Shown here piece after piece: positions 45,485 to 57,443 of a DNA stretch of 64,000 nucleotides; the first letter of the stretch is position 1, and each line of letters begins with the position of its first letter. This stretch comes from Erythrophleum ivorense. Its lineage: Eukaryota; Streptophyta; Magnoliopsida; Fabales; Fabaceae. The position numbers and the translations under genes were made by a program. Below the pieces are notes generated by a model. The model made no database searches. It had not been told where the DNA came from and worked only from the letters and a program-made list of their open reading frames with translations. The stretch is from positions 3,342,064 to 3,406,063 of the forward strand of contig JAIUCV010000101.1 of NCBI GenBank assembly GCA_026724425.1. The letters are read 5' to 3'.

Positions 45485-46372
45485 ATGGCTACTGGTAAGA
45501 ACAAGAACAAGGGCAAATCCATTAGGAGCCTCGGTAGCAGCGAAGCAGAGAAAATTGAGGAGGAGGAGCTCCAATTTAGTAAAGATAGTTGGGGTTCTGG
45601 CTCTGACATGTGGAAGCCGTTTCTAGGAGAAGCTTCCTCGAGAAGCCTCAGAAAGACGAGGACCCTTGACCGACATAGCCCTTATATCTTATCCTCCTCC
45701 TATGAATATGATACTTCAAGGGTCGTTTTCCCCTTTTCATACCCGAATGATCCCTCAAGGCAAACACAGATGATCTCCTTTGGTCCTCAACTGCCATTTT
45801 TAAACGCACAGCAGCAGCAGCAGCAACACCTGATGCAGTACTGGAGAGACATTCTGAATCTGAACATGCTAAGACAAGAAGGTGATCATCTGCCAATAAG
45901 GCCGCTAGTCCAACCCTTCAGCGCCACCAAGCTGTACAGAGGTGTGAGACAACGGCACTGGGGGAAATGGGTCGCCGAGATCCGTATGCCAAGAAACAGG
46001 ACACGTCTCTGGCTCGGCACCTTCGATACAGCAGAGGAAGCCGCCATGGCCTACGACCGGGAGGCCTTCAAGCTGAGGGGCGATACCGCCAGGCTTAATT
46101 TCCCGGAGCTTTTCCTGCATAAGCAAGCGTCAACTCAGAAAGAGTGTGAAACCCAAAAAGATGAGGCAAGCGAGAAAAGGGGAGAGAAGGAGGACACGAG
46201 TACGAGCGTGGGAGTGGGACTGCCAGTGAGTGAGGAGACGAGTTGGGATGAGGCATGGTTCAATGCAATTCCAGAGGAGTGGGGACCTGGAAGCCCTCTC
46301 TGGGATGATTACCATTTCCCCATTTCTTCCTATAAGGATCCGGATGATGAGGGCGAACCCCCACAAAACTAA
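45485..46372 (+). CDS. ERF053: AP2/ERF transcription factor, DREB A-6 group (ERF053 orthologue)
   Basis: Intronless gene of 295 residues. One AP2 domain at about residues 149-208 begins KLYRGVRQRHWGKWVAEIRM and contains RLWLGTFDTAEEAAMAYDRE and the end LRGDTARLNFPEL. The Val and Leu/Glu positions of the domain place it with DREB-type factors. Upstream lie a Gln run (Q6, about 108-113) and a basic patch near the start (GKNKNKGKS, possible nuclear localisation); downstream an acidic Trp-containing region (SWDEAWFNAIPEEWGPGSPL) is a probable activation segment. It corresponds to At2g20880, a drought/salt-responsive factor. It is somewhat shorter than I remember for Arabidopsis. Confidence 0.92.
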   Translation: MATGKNKNKGKSIRSLGSSEAEKIEEEELQFSKDSWGSGSDMWKPFLGEASSRSLRKTRTLDRHSPYILSSSYEYDTSRVVFPFSYPNDPSRQTQMISFGPQLPFLNAQQQQQQHLMQYWRDILNLNMLRQEGDHLPIRPLVQPFSATKLYRGVRQRHWGKWVAEIRMPRNRTRLWLGTFDTAEEAAMAYDREAFKLRGDTARLNFPELFLHKQASTQKECETQKDEASEKRGEKEDTSTSVGVGLPVSEETSWDEAWFNAIPEEWGPGSPLWDDYHFPISSYKDPDDEGEPPQN

Positions 46373-47145
46373 AACTCTATATCATATAGATGCTTTATGC
46401 TTAGTTACTTTGTATGACTCTGTGATTTGGATGGAGACAAAGTTTTTGTAATCTCCCTCCCTAATTCCCACATTCTGATTCTCTACTGCCGAAGTGTCGT
46501 TGTGTTCTTTTTTTTTTTGGCTAGGAATGTTAATATTCACTGATAATGAAAGTTTAGGGCATACAAAATATTACCTACTACAGATGAAACCTTAGCAAAA
46601 AAGGAATAAAAAACAAGGTTACAACAAAAACAGAACCCTTTAGCAAAGTTCAAGTTATCTTAGCCAAAGAGGCATACAGCGCCTCCTCTGCCTTCTCGCA
46701 TCTAATGGTTATTCATTACCATTTTCGCATATAAATAAATTCCATTGGTGTTTGTACTTGTTCTTATTCATAGACCATCTCCATTGGTTAAACCTTTACC
46801 GTAACTGAGAAGATCAATAATAATAACCACAAAACTATTTTGAGATCAAGCATTAATGGAAAAATTTAGTAATTTACATTCGTGGACCAGGTTTTAGCAA
46901 AGTACAAAGTAAATGGGCTTTGTTACGTGGGCTTTGTGATGAGGAATTATTGAAGAGTACAGGGAGACACGTGTCATACTTGTGACAACTCGTGGAGTTG
47001 GATAAGCTCCTTGTCTTCCCAAGTCTAAAACTCAGAAGATCCAAACCAAGCCCTCCCATGGCTATCACTTGATTGATTCATTAAGCCATCCAATCCCAAT
47101 CCCAATCCCAATCCCAACAACAACTCTCCTTCTTCGATTTTTCCT
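46373..47145. other. intergenic, ERF053 3' flank and THF1 promoter
   Basis: ERF053 3' UTR, AT-rich DNA, and the THF1 promoter with the G-box listed separately. Tandem CCAATC/ATCCCA repeats occur in the THF1 leader (about 47088-47118). Confidence 0.5.
46967..46974. promoter_or_regulatory. G-box/ABRE-like element ACACGTGT
   Basis: Palindromic ACACGTGT about 170 bases before the THF1 start, with a second TACGTGG motif near 46925. Such bZIP/bHLH sites fit a light- or stress-regulated chloroplast gene; the role here is inferred from position. Confidence 0.5.
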
Positions 47146-48556
47146 ATGGCAGCAATCGCTTCTCTTTCCTTCCCAGCGTTGGGACAATCGGACAAGATTT
47201 CCAATTTCGCGCCTGCTCGTCCTCTCGGCTCCGTCTCCGTCGTCTGCAGGAGGTTTTCTCGCCGCTCTTTGACTTCTTCTCGGGCTTCCACTTCCTCTTC
47301 GAAATCTATTATTCACTGCATGTCCAGTGTTACCGGTGAATTTCTCTACTTTCGTTTTGTACATTGCATTTTGTTTTATCTATCATCTAATTTATTTTGA
47401 AAAGGATCGACTTTATCAATTTTGTTACTAGACATGCGACATTGAAAATCACTCGCATCTTGATTTTCTTGGTTAGATGTGCCTCCTGTATCCGAGACAA
47501 AGTCAAATTTCCTAAAAGCGTACAAGCGACCCATCCCCAGTATCTACAACACGGTTTTGCAGGAGCTCATTGTACAGCAGCATTTGATGAGGTACAAGAG
47601 GACCTATCGTTACGACCCTGTCTTTGCCCTTGGATTTGTCACTGTGTATGATCAGCTCATGGAAGGATATCCAAGCGATCAGGATCGAGATGCCATTTTT
47701 AAAGCTTACGTAGAAGCTTTGAATGAGGATCCTAAGCAATACCGGTGAGCTCTCTCATTTCGTTTCTAAGGAACACCCTCTCAGGTCTCTTGTTGAAGCT
47801 TGTGTAAAACAATTTGTGCCTTTCTTCACCACAGCATTGATGCCCAGAAGATCGAGGAATGGGCCCGAACTCAGACTTCTGCTTCACTAGTTGACTTTTC
47901 CACTAGGGACGGAGAAGTTGAAGCACTTCTTAAGGACATTGCAGGAAGAGCTGGGAGTAAGGAAGGCTTCAGTTACAGCAGGTTCTTCGCAGTTGGCCTC
48001 TTTCGTTTGCTTGAGCTTGCAGGTGCAACTGATCCAACTGTCTTGGACAAGGTCATACTCTTTCTTTCTCTTCCATTTCTTATCTACTTATCTTATAGCA
48101 TCTCTGCATCAATCGGCGACAGTTTTTTTTTTGCTTTATCGACTACATAGACGGCATGTTTGCGCATCCATTAAAATTAATCACATTCTTCCTCTGTGTC
48201 TCATGGAACAGCTTTGTGCATCCCTAAACATCAACAAGAAAAGCGTGGATCGGGACCTCGATGTGTATCGCAACCTGCTGTCAAAGCTTGTGCAAGCCAA
48301 GGAATTACTCAAGGAGTATGTCGAGAGGTATTGCTGCCAATCCATGTCTGACTCAGCATATATTATGCTTGCTGCATGATGAAACTTTTGGTATTTGAAA
48401 ACCAATATTCCATTAACTTTACGGATATTTTTTTTACTCAGGGAGAAGAAGAAGCGAGGGGAAAGAGCAGAATCCCAGAAAACTAACGAAACAATCTCCA
48501 AGTGTATGGGAGATAGCCTATATATTCCATCTTTCTTGGTTGAACGGAAACCCTAA
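47146..48556 (+). CDS. THF1: THYLAKOID FORMATION 1 / PSB29
   Basis: Chloroplast protein needed for thylakoid biogenesis and photosystem II-light-harvesting complex dynamics; it also affects FtsH protease levels. Exons 47146-47335, 47477-47744, 47835-48051, 48212-48327 and 48442-48556 give 301 residues, the family length. The Ser/Arg-rich start (MAAIASLSFPALGQSDKISN) is a transit peptide of about 65 residues. The mature part begins VPPVSETKSNFLKAYKRPIP and includes RYDPVFALGFVTVYDQLMEG; the C-terminus is a coiled-coil-like helix (LVQAKELLKEYVEREKKKRG) ending LYIPSFLVERKP. Matches At2g20890. No lesion seen. Confidence 0.95.
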
Positions 48557-49244
48557 AACAATCAATTGTGCTGTTCAATTTTTGTTCTCAGTAACAGCAA
48601 CGACTTGGCCCACAATATTCTAAGAACACTCGAGACATGTTGCGTGTATATGTTGCTCCGGTCCTTACATGGACAAGGATCTCTGTTTCTTTTTCTTTTC
48701 GATTCTACGAGTTTTTACGCAAATAAATATCGCTTCATCTGGTATGTAGTTAGAATACATGGAATGAGGTAGTGTGGCTCGTCTACCCACACGAGAATTT
48801 TGTTTAAATTTAGGTGCTGCCTTCAAAGGAAATGTGACCAACCATGAGTATGAAAGTTTCTCCCTCTAGAACTAGAAGCTCTGCCTTTTTCAATATTGTG
48901 TTCAGCCTGTATCAAAATGAAACTCCAAAGGTCATATTCCCTGCAAAGGAGTTACAAAAACTCTACTTTTACTTTTAACACTTAAAAGCTTCGCCTTTTT
49001 GTCCTGGTCGCTGATGCAACACATGCACCCAAAAGAACAGAGAGCCGTGCTGCTATAAAACCCAGTTACATTACATAGCTATCTCGTAAAAAATGAAAAG
49101 AAAAAAGATGGTACCAATCTGTACCAATTGCTGCTAGCAGCCTCCTTTATGAAAGAGTATATATAAATGTGAAAAATAAAAAATAAAAAAATTTGGAGAC
49201 CGGAGGGACGAATGCAAATCAACAGTGAAAAGTTGGCGAATTGT
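48557..49244. other. intergenic between THF1 and DGK5 (convergent)
   Basis: 3' flanks of two convergent genes; AT-rich, with a poly-T/A tract and no recognised feature. Confidence 0.4.
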
Positions 49245-52200
49245 CTAACTAAGGTGAGAAATATCAACCTCGTCGGGAATCTTGAAGGTATCTGCAGCAC
49301 CAAACTTTCTGAATTCCTCGCCTTCAGCCACTGAGTCGTCTTCATTATCATTATCATCATAATCCTCTGTTGCATCCTGATTGCGGGGTGTTGAAGGGTC
49401 GTACATGCTTCTGGACCGGCAGTCATGAGTTGAAAGCATATTCACTTGCCCAAGATGTGAAATCTCTACCATCACAGTTTCATCATCCATTGGCAGTGGC
49501 TGTTTCCAGGGCTCTCCATCCATCCTCATGAATGTATGGTCCGCTGCACCTTTGCGAAATTCGAAGCGAATGCGGTTTGCCTAGTAAAAAAAAAGAGAGA
49601 AAGCAACTCGTTAGCTCTTAATTTGTATGCACTCAACTCAATCATCATATCGATATGCGTCTCTGTGCCTGTGTGCCTATCACTTCTTTTTTGTACAATA
49701 CTACCTGGGCAAGACGTGTGCCATGTCCATTTGGAGCGAGTAGGACAAGACCGTGCCAAGCATTTCTAAACCCAACAACCTCAATGAGGCCATCATCAAC
49801 GAATGGTGGAGTCAAATCTCTCTGTTGTGTCACAAGAAAGAAATATGCTATATTATTTTACTATGGCGAAGATAAATACTGAAAATTCAAAAATGTCAAG
49901 AGAATTCAAGACCTACGTCGCGTTGTTTCCTGGGATTCGGTGTGCCCCAAGGATTTAGTCCTCCAGAAAAGCTGGGCAGGTTGAGACACACAATGGACCT
50001 GATGCTGTGAGAGCAGAAACAAATGTCAGGAACTGGAGTAGTTTTTACTCGAGGTTGAACAGCATATTGCAAGAAACTAGGGCATTATTTCGCCACATTT
50101 GAGATGTAATTATTTCTAGTTGAGAAACCAACACAAAAATCCCAAGACTACCTAACACGTTCATCATAGACTTTTATGACAGACACTTAGACCAGTGATC
50201 CCTCAGGACCATTTCGATTGGATGAATAAACATTACCTATGGGGTATGTGGAGGTCATGCCACTGGCCATTTTTATTTGCAATCTTAACCTTTGCAAGCT
50301 GAGCTATGTTCCTACAGGGGAAGCCATAAAGCTGTTCATCACATCGTGCAAGAAAGAGAAAAATCATATAATACAGAAATGATTTGAGTACGGTGAATAT
50401 ATAACCACCATAATAATATTACATTCATTTAAATTTAGAATATATAAACTCCAACCATAAGGTCTCATAGTCATAGATGCATGTTTGTATATTGCTGTTG
50501 AAGAGTACTCAAATTTGACATGGTTTAGCACACAACGAGACCCAAGCAGAAGAATGAACATATGCAGAGAATAATCATTGGTGCGAAGGATCCAGTTACT
50601 GACACTAAAACAGTATACTTAAAGCAAAGGATAAGGCTGAAGAGTTGCAGAGCATTGAAATCATTAAGGAAAATGTCCAAGAAGCTCCCAGCCAGAAACA
50701 AATAAAAATGTGAATGAGAAGTTGGGATCGGAAACTCAGAACCAGAAAACAGTGAACTGGAAGAATCAAATATTGACATCTTACTCACCGTGAAGCAGGA
50801 TGGAAAAGAGAGGCACAAAACCATCCTTGCGTGCAACCAAGCTTTACATATGTACTCTGGGATTTTGAAAATGGAATGTTTATTCTTTGCTTAGTTTAAC
50901 TCACAGTAAATGGATATAAAAACACTAGTGAATCAGAATCACTATTTCTACCACATTCTCAAATGTGCGAAAGAAAATCAAGCAGAAGCATTCAGAATGA
51001 ACTTGTAACTTGTAAGGAATGGTTAAGCAGACCAAAAGCATAGGGTACCTGATTAACCAGCTGATTCTTAAATTTTTCAGGGTGCAGCTTCCTCTCAGAA
51101 TGAAACGCATAAGAAATTTGAGCATCCATTCCTGCAAAAGCACAATCGAACTTTGTCTTTGAAAATTGATAACCAAGATGATCATCGACCATACTAACAA
51201 AGGAAAAGCACCGCCACGTGGATATCAAATGTTTTTCCTATTACAGACAATCCAATGCAATTTATCAAAATAATTAGTATAATACGTTATGATTGCTAAT
51301 TTGCTAGCACATCAAGCATCTCACTGAAAGATCATAACTCCGTAAGGGACACGGAAACGTAGCCGCCGTGCTATTATGCTTATCCGTCTTAAAAGAAAAC
51401 CAGATCTAAATGGAAGCAGATGAGCATTTGTACAAAGAGAATTTCTCACCCAGGCTAAAGTAATTCCAGAATCCCCCGCGAAACGTGTGGTAACCTTCCT
51501 GGGAGAGTGAATGGTATCCATATGAGAGAAATGGTACAAAATGAGACAGCTAATTCGTGGGATAGGTATACCATATTTAGTTCATCTGTTGGAGAAACAC
51601 GGTGAAATGCATGTAGAGAATGTGGTAACTCAAGAGGTGCAAGAGGATCACAAGTGCCTTCTTTAGGAGTTTTCATCCTCATAAGTATGTGCCAACTGAA
51701 GTAGAGAAATGTATTCACCAGTTATTCACCGAAGTTAGGGATACAATTAAGGAAAAAGAGATATGTACGTACTTGTCTATCTTCATCTCTTTCGCCTTCA
51801 ACACTTTATCCAAAAACGATTCCACTGAAGTAGTATCTGTTCCGGGATTTTTCTTTCCCTGAAGAAAGCAAAACGGATTGAAACACTTGTGTTGTGATGG
51901 TGAAGAAACATATGAACATATCCAAGTATTGAGTACTGAGTTTTGACTGATACCCACCCATCCAAAAGCAAAGGGAAGGTTATTTCCTGTACCCAAAGGT
52001 ACAGTGGCGATTGGAGGAGGATGTGATAATTTAAGGTCACACACAACTCCAAGGAGCCATCCAGCAGTTCCATCACCTCCTGCAACCTAAAGATCAAAAG
52101 GCGCTTAGAAAGAAAGAGATTCACGTCATGTGATGTGATGTGATGTGTGCAGGAATAACTCACAATTATTTTTAACTTGTCCCGAATGTGACGAGCGAAA

Positions 52201-52557
52201 TCATCATCCTTTAGCCTCTCGAGGTTAAGATAGATTCTGCGGAGCACCTTATCCGGAGTCTCTTGCCCAAGATCAAAGACCTGAGCGAGCAGACAGTGGG
52301 TTTAAGGCCAAACAAGATGGAAGATCATCAATTTCAATTACAATTACAACACCTACCTGTTTGTCATTGAGAAGCGAGCGGTAGGTGAGGAGGAGTTCCC
52401 CACCCAACTGACCACCGCTTTTGGAATTGATGAAGACAAGGACGGGGCTCTCAGGTGGATCGATGGGCATTGCCAGAGCCTCCGATTCCGGCGAGATGAC
52501 GTATGTAGGGATGTAGAATTCCTTGAGAAAATCTGATAAACCGCTGTATTTATCCAT
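49245..52557 (-). CDS. DGK5: diacylglycerol kinase 5 (cluster II/III plant DGK)
   Basis: Phosphorylates diacylglycerol to phosphatidic acid in membrane signalling. Twelve exons, all in phase: 52557-52357, 52280-52164, 52086-51958, 51858-51773, 51695-51572, 51498-51450, 51131-51049, 50856-50789, 50311-50237, 50004-49917, 49821-49705 and 49580-49245; 490 residues. The catalytic DAGK domain holds PVLVFINSKSGGQLGGELLL (residues about 37-57), the nucleotide site IIVAGGDGTAGWLLG (about 105-119) and VPLGTGNNLPFAFGW. The accessory domain includes GGFWNYFSLGMDAQISYAFH and TPPFVDDGLIEVVGF. There are no C1 domains, as in this plant cluster. The acidic C-tail ends DEVDISHLS. Matches At2g20900, the last gene of block H. 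Confidence 0.95.
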
Positions 52558-53228
52558 GCCGTCGTCGTCTGACTGTAATGAAGAAGAATGGATTCCTTTA
52601 GGGATTCAGGAAAGTAAAATCATCCGATGAGACCTCTGATCAACAAAAGGAAAACAGCACCGCACGTACCATTGATTGGAGAGAGCGTGGAATCAGACGG
52701 AAAGGGAGAAATGAACCAAAGAAAAAGGAATCGGGATCCGAAAAGGTAATGATTCAAAATGATATCTTTGTCTTCTATGTTAATTAATATAAAAGGGGAA
52801 ACGTCGAAGAAGAAGAAGAAGAAGAAGTATCATCGAATTTGGAATACTTGGCGCTTTGGAGAAAGGAGGAAAGGTCTCACGTGCGAGAGCGACGGCGGCC
52901 GCGGAGCAGTTGGCCCCCGTTTCTGATGCGGACTCAGTCATCATCGCCGTTCGAATATTCATCCTGATTGTTAAATGGGCCGGGTTTTCAAAATACAGGC
53001 CTACGAAGCCCATAACAATTCGAGCTTCTTTCGATTTTTGGATTTTTAAGATTAACCCGTTACTTCACTTCTGAAATTCCCCAATTGCTTCAAGCCTTCC
53101 ACACAACTGTTAATGGTGGGCTGGTGCCAATCCCCCTATGGGTCCAATACAGATGAAGTCCAGACCCAAACCCGAGCCCATGACCGATTAAAGAAAAAGA
53201 GGAAAAGCGCAGACCCAAGCCCGAGCCC
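52558..53228. other. DGK5 promoter and boundary of the collinear block
   Basis: 5' region of DGK5 (CTT/AAG repeat at about 52806-52826) followed by DNA with no gene similarity. Collinearity with Arabidopsis chromosome 2 ends here; from 53229 on, the sequence consists of duplicated receptor-kinase pieces. Confidence 0.5.
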
Positions 53229-53531
53229 ACTACATATAGAGTCAAGAAATATTCCGGGTCAAGATAACCCTGCAAGTCAACAAACAAAAAGTCTCAGTCA
53301 TGAGTTTGAGAAACAATGACACAGCAAGCAATACTTTTACAACAGTAGAGACATGATGAGGTGAGCAGAACTGTTAAAATTGAGTGGAACTGTTAAAATT
53401 GTCCGTAGCCAGAGCCATGTCAGCATATGTGAAGCTCTTGAATTCTGGACGCTGCACATAGATGAGTCAAAACATTGTTACACAAAAAACAAGATAATCT
53501 ATACTCTTAACATAACAAGAGAAAACGCTTA
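53229..53531. repeat. 303-bp duplication, distal copy
   Basis: Almost identical, without net gaps, to 55001-55303 (offset 1772 bases, few substitutions). The segment includes the start of a kinase exon (minus strand GYLDPEYFLTLYVV, with the same internal deletion) and the flanking intron. It lies outside the remaining kinase pseudogene, so this is an extra copy. Confidence 0.9.
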
Positions 53532-54189
53532 TGTTCTTAGTCCTCAACGGGACACAGGAGTCGCACCGCTTCAAAAGTAGGTGGATCCTCTGTTTCAATG
53601 GCGAATGTTCTAGGAAATGGTTCTGATATGGCTCGTGGGATGGCTTCTAGAGGCTAGAGCTCACATCGCGGTTTACAAAGTCTGCTGGTTTAATAGTATT
53701 CTACCGTCACTCGTATTCAAATTTTATTTCGAAAAAGAAACATTCGTGAGACTTGACCCAACCATCTTGAAATATAATTTGATTTAGTGGGAGACTGTCG
53801 AATTTTGGAAAAAGAAATTCAAAACTGATAAAACTTTGGGTCATTAAAGAATAGGTAGTTCATAGTCTCATTCACTCGATATACCCAGATTTTCACTTCT
53901 TTTCAACTCTTGATTTTCAATATAATGCAAAGGAATAATTATCAAACGATCCAAATAAAAACACAGAAGAAGCAGAACACACACACACAAACTTCATAAA
54001 TCACATAACCAGACCAGAATTGGCAGCAAATTTCACAAGGACCAAAAAGATTCACTTGTCTGCAACATATACTACTCTTACATTGATTACACTAATTTCT
54101 TCCTATACAACAATACAAAGAAACAATTCAAACAAACCCACTGAATAATCAAACAGAGGAATGTATGGAGTATGATTCCAAGAAAGTTG
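53532..54189. other. AT-rich sequence downstream of the kinase pseudogene
   Basis: Sequence between the distal duplicate and the receptor-kinase stop codon; probable former 3' UTR and flank. No feature recognised. Confidence 0.35.
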
Positions 54190-57100
54190 CTATCTAGGTG
54201 CAAGGGAGGGAACAACTCCACTGACAAGGTCAGAGCCAGATACATCCATTGACGTATAAGGATTCGGATTCTTCATGATTGATGATGATGATGATGATGG
54301 CTGACTCGTTGTCTCAGACGGATACGCTGTTTTGGCTGTATGAGATTCAGGCATCAGTTCCCATATGATCTCCAGTTCTCTAACAACTTCCGCCATTGAA
54401 GGCCTCGCATCGGTTTCCTCTCTGCAGCAACGCAACGCTAAAGTGGCAAACTTTTCAATGCATTCAGGTGGAACTGAGCTCATTCTCTTATCCACGACTG
54501 ATAACATCGAACCAGACTGGTAAGCAATGTTGACCTGACGCCAGAAAGAACATTCCAAACTGATTTCAGATAATGACTCAAGAAGGAGAAAATACTCTTC
54601 ACCATCTTAACAAGATTTACCTCTCGAACTATGTTCTTGCCATGTGTGATTGGATGCATTCCTGTCAAAATCTCCAAGAACACTACGCCTAAACTATACA
54701 CATCGTTTTTATCAGTCACTTGATGCGTCAAGAAATATTCCGGATCAAGGTAATCCTGCAAAGAATAAAGTATCAGCCCTGAGTTTGAAAACAATGATAC
54801 ATCTCACCTCATTACTGTTGACTGACAACAGTAGACTGGTAAGCAATGTTAACCTGTCAAAAACAAAATTCGAAACTGTTTTCAGATAATGCCAAAGAGG
54901 AGAGTAAGCTCTTACTACCTCATCTATAACTAGAATTACCTCTCGAACGATGTTCTTGCCATGTGTGATTGGATGCATTCCTGTCAAAAGCTCCAAGAAC
55001 ACTACATATAGAGTCAAGAAATATTCCGGGTCAAGATAACCCTGCAAGTCAACAAGCAAAAAGTCTCAGTCATGAGTTTGAGAAACAATGACACAGCAAG
55101 CAATGCTTTTACAACAGTAGAGACATGATGAGGTGAGCAGAACTGTTAAAATTGAGTGGAACTGTTAAAATTGTCCGTAGCCAGAGCCATGTCAGCATAT
55201 GTGAAGCTCTTGGATTCTGGACGCTACACATAGATGAGTCAAAACATTGTTACACAAAAAACAAGATAACCTATACTCTTAACATAACAAGAGAAAACGC
55301 TTACATCGCTTTTTTCCTAGTAACCGCAGTGTATCCTTTCATACGTTTCCTCATAATGATAAGAGCAATAATAGCGGTTAGCGTAACCGCAGCTGCAACT
55401 GAACCAAAAATGATTCCCACAAGTGCACCTTTACTTACACCAGACGCCGAAGCTTCTGGAGACACTACAAAACAAAGCAAACAAAACGAATCATTTACTT
55501 GTACTTTAAGTAAGCTTTGTTTTAAGATAAACATGAGAGGACGAATATAATTGTCACTAACCATCTCTGTAGACATCTAACAAAGTGAAATTCATTAGCT
55601 CATAAGGACCAAACAGACCTTCATCTCGGATGTTCCATCCAGTGAACATTCCTCTTATTCGCCGAACCTCGCTACGATTGAATACGAAAGAGTTGTTGGA
55701 ATTTGAACCAAAAACAGGGAAGAACTTCAAGTACATTCTAAGCCTAGGTCCTTTTGGCCACCGGAACGCGTCGATGCGCAGCTGATACAGATTCAAACTA
55801 AGACCAGAGGTGATGTATTGCCCTAATTCGGATATGTAAGGAACGAAATCTAAGAAACCAGGACTTTCCAACCGATATCCAACAAGCAGAGGAGAAGCAC
55901 AAAAGCACCGTCTAACAGTATCTGGAGAGAATTCATAAGGAGGTGGGCAGTCAGAACAAGTTGTAGTTGTATTGGTTGGTCCCTGATTCTTATCTTCCTC
56001 AGTTAAAGCTCCACAGAACTGAAGCAGGTTTCCAACTGAGCATAACGGGTTCCCCTGAAGCCTGGAAAACAAAACAAATTTCAGAATGCGCAACAAGATC
56101 AATAAGCTGTATATGCAAAGCAGAAATAATTATGCATGGGAATCTAATAAAGGGAAATAGGAAATAGGAAAGTGGAGAAGCAAACCAGAGGGTCACATTT
56201 GGGCGAGGATCGGATCTGCCAGAAATATTTGAAAACCTATTGTTCCGTAGATCCCTGAAAGATATTAAATGAGGTTGTCAAGAGATAATAGAAAGAAAGT
56301 TGGCAGTGGTTGTAGGTGAAAGGAAAGGAGATATGATTGGTTTTTTGGGAGTCATACACGATAAGAGTCTCGGTTGAATTCAAGACTCTGTCCTGGTATA
56401 TGCTAGAGGGAATGGAACCACTCAGATCATTGTTTGCAACCGACCTGCCACATTAGGTAGACAGCAAAACAAACCAATAAACCATATTCATGTCCAAAAA
56501 TGATAGAACTAACAACAGCTCATTACACCGATTTAGACACACTTACAGCTTTTGAAGCCGTGGAAGGCCTGAGAAATTTGTGGGAATGGTTCCTAAACGA
56601 ACGAGTCTCTCTACGTTTAGAATGCACTATGAGTTCCGAAACAATCACTTACATGTTCAAAAGTTTAGACATGTTTCCGTAAGAAGGTGGAATTGTGGTC
56701 CCATCAAAGTGATTGTTATCTAATTGTCTGCCAAAATAAACACGAGAAACAGGTCAAAAGAAAATAATAAATGCGTGGATCACCAGTCAGTATGGTGTCA
56801 GGACCAGGGAAATCAACAGAAGATGTGCAATAAACTTACAGGATAAGCAAATTTGGCATGTTTGATAACTCAGGAGGAAGATAGCCCGATAAATTGTTGT
56901 TGTCCAGAAGGCTGTAAGAAAATTAAGTCATGTAATATTCATCAAAATTAGATACTGTATGTAAAGCATGTGCTTAGGTACAAAAGAGAACATTTAAAAA
57001 AAAAGATTCAAATAAGCCTAGGACCAACTCACATGTGAACAATTGAAGGTAGGCTTGCAAGCTCGGGTGGTATCTGCCCGCTGATTGAATTATTTTTCAT

Positions 57101-57371
57101 GTGACTGGAAGAAGATAAGATGGACAACGAATGCAATAAATGTTACATACTCAAAGAGGTGTAAAGTAATTGTTATAAGCAAAACAGCTATGTACAATAT
57201 ATGACATGAGAGTAAAAGGATTCACAAGTGCTTCGTTTTATTTAAATTCGCAAACGATTTGGGAAGTGGTCCCGATATACGGTTTTCATTAATCTGTATC
57301 CTATCCAAGTTTGGAAGAAACCCTAGCTCCTCCGGTAAGTTTCCTGCTAAAAGGTTTCCATCCAATAGCCT
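54190..57371 (-). pseudogene. LRR receptor-like kinase (At1g06840 type, LRR-VIII-1), rearranged
   Basis: Exons appear in order from 57371 down. LRR exons: LLDGNLLAGNLPEELGFLPN (about 57371-57230), NNSISGQIPPELASLPS (57105-57030), NNNLSGYLPPELSNMPNL (56910-56835), then further short repeats to 56195. The ectodomain exon (about 56060-55562) reads NPLCSVGNLLQFCGALTEED, CSDCPPPYEFSPDTV and GLFGPYELMNFTLLDVYRDG. The membrane exon (about 55465-55315) has GIIFGSVAAAVTLTAIIALI. The exons for the kinase N-lobe, catalytic loop and DFG are missing. A GYLDPEYFLT exon is present twice: 54758-54620 complete, and 55042-54930 lacking about 13 codons after YFLT. The C-terminal exon 54545-54190 (VNIAYQSGSMLSVVDKRMSS ... 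SLAPR) is intact. The 5' exons with the signal peptide are also absent. No active kinase can be made. Confidence 0.88.
55001..55303. repeat. 303-bp duplication, proximal copy (inside the kinase pseudogene)
   Basis: Partner of 53229-53531. It covers the truncated kinase exon start and the intron up to the donor of the membrane exon. Confidence 0.9.
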
Positions 57372-57443
57372 GCAAAAGTGCAGTGTCACATCAAATTAGC
57401 CTGGTTATGTGAATGACTCTGTTCCTCAAGGATTTGCGCCTGA

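Noticed and set aside
45485..46372. Possible premature truncation of ERF053
   Set aside because: The shorter length relative to my memory of Arabidopsis is spread over low-complexity regions; AP2 domain and C-terminus are complete, so it is treated as intact.
52780..53074. Possible small gene in the DGK5 upstream region
   Set aside because: Both overlapping ORFs are short, lack family motifs and fall in the expected promoter of DGK5.
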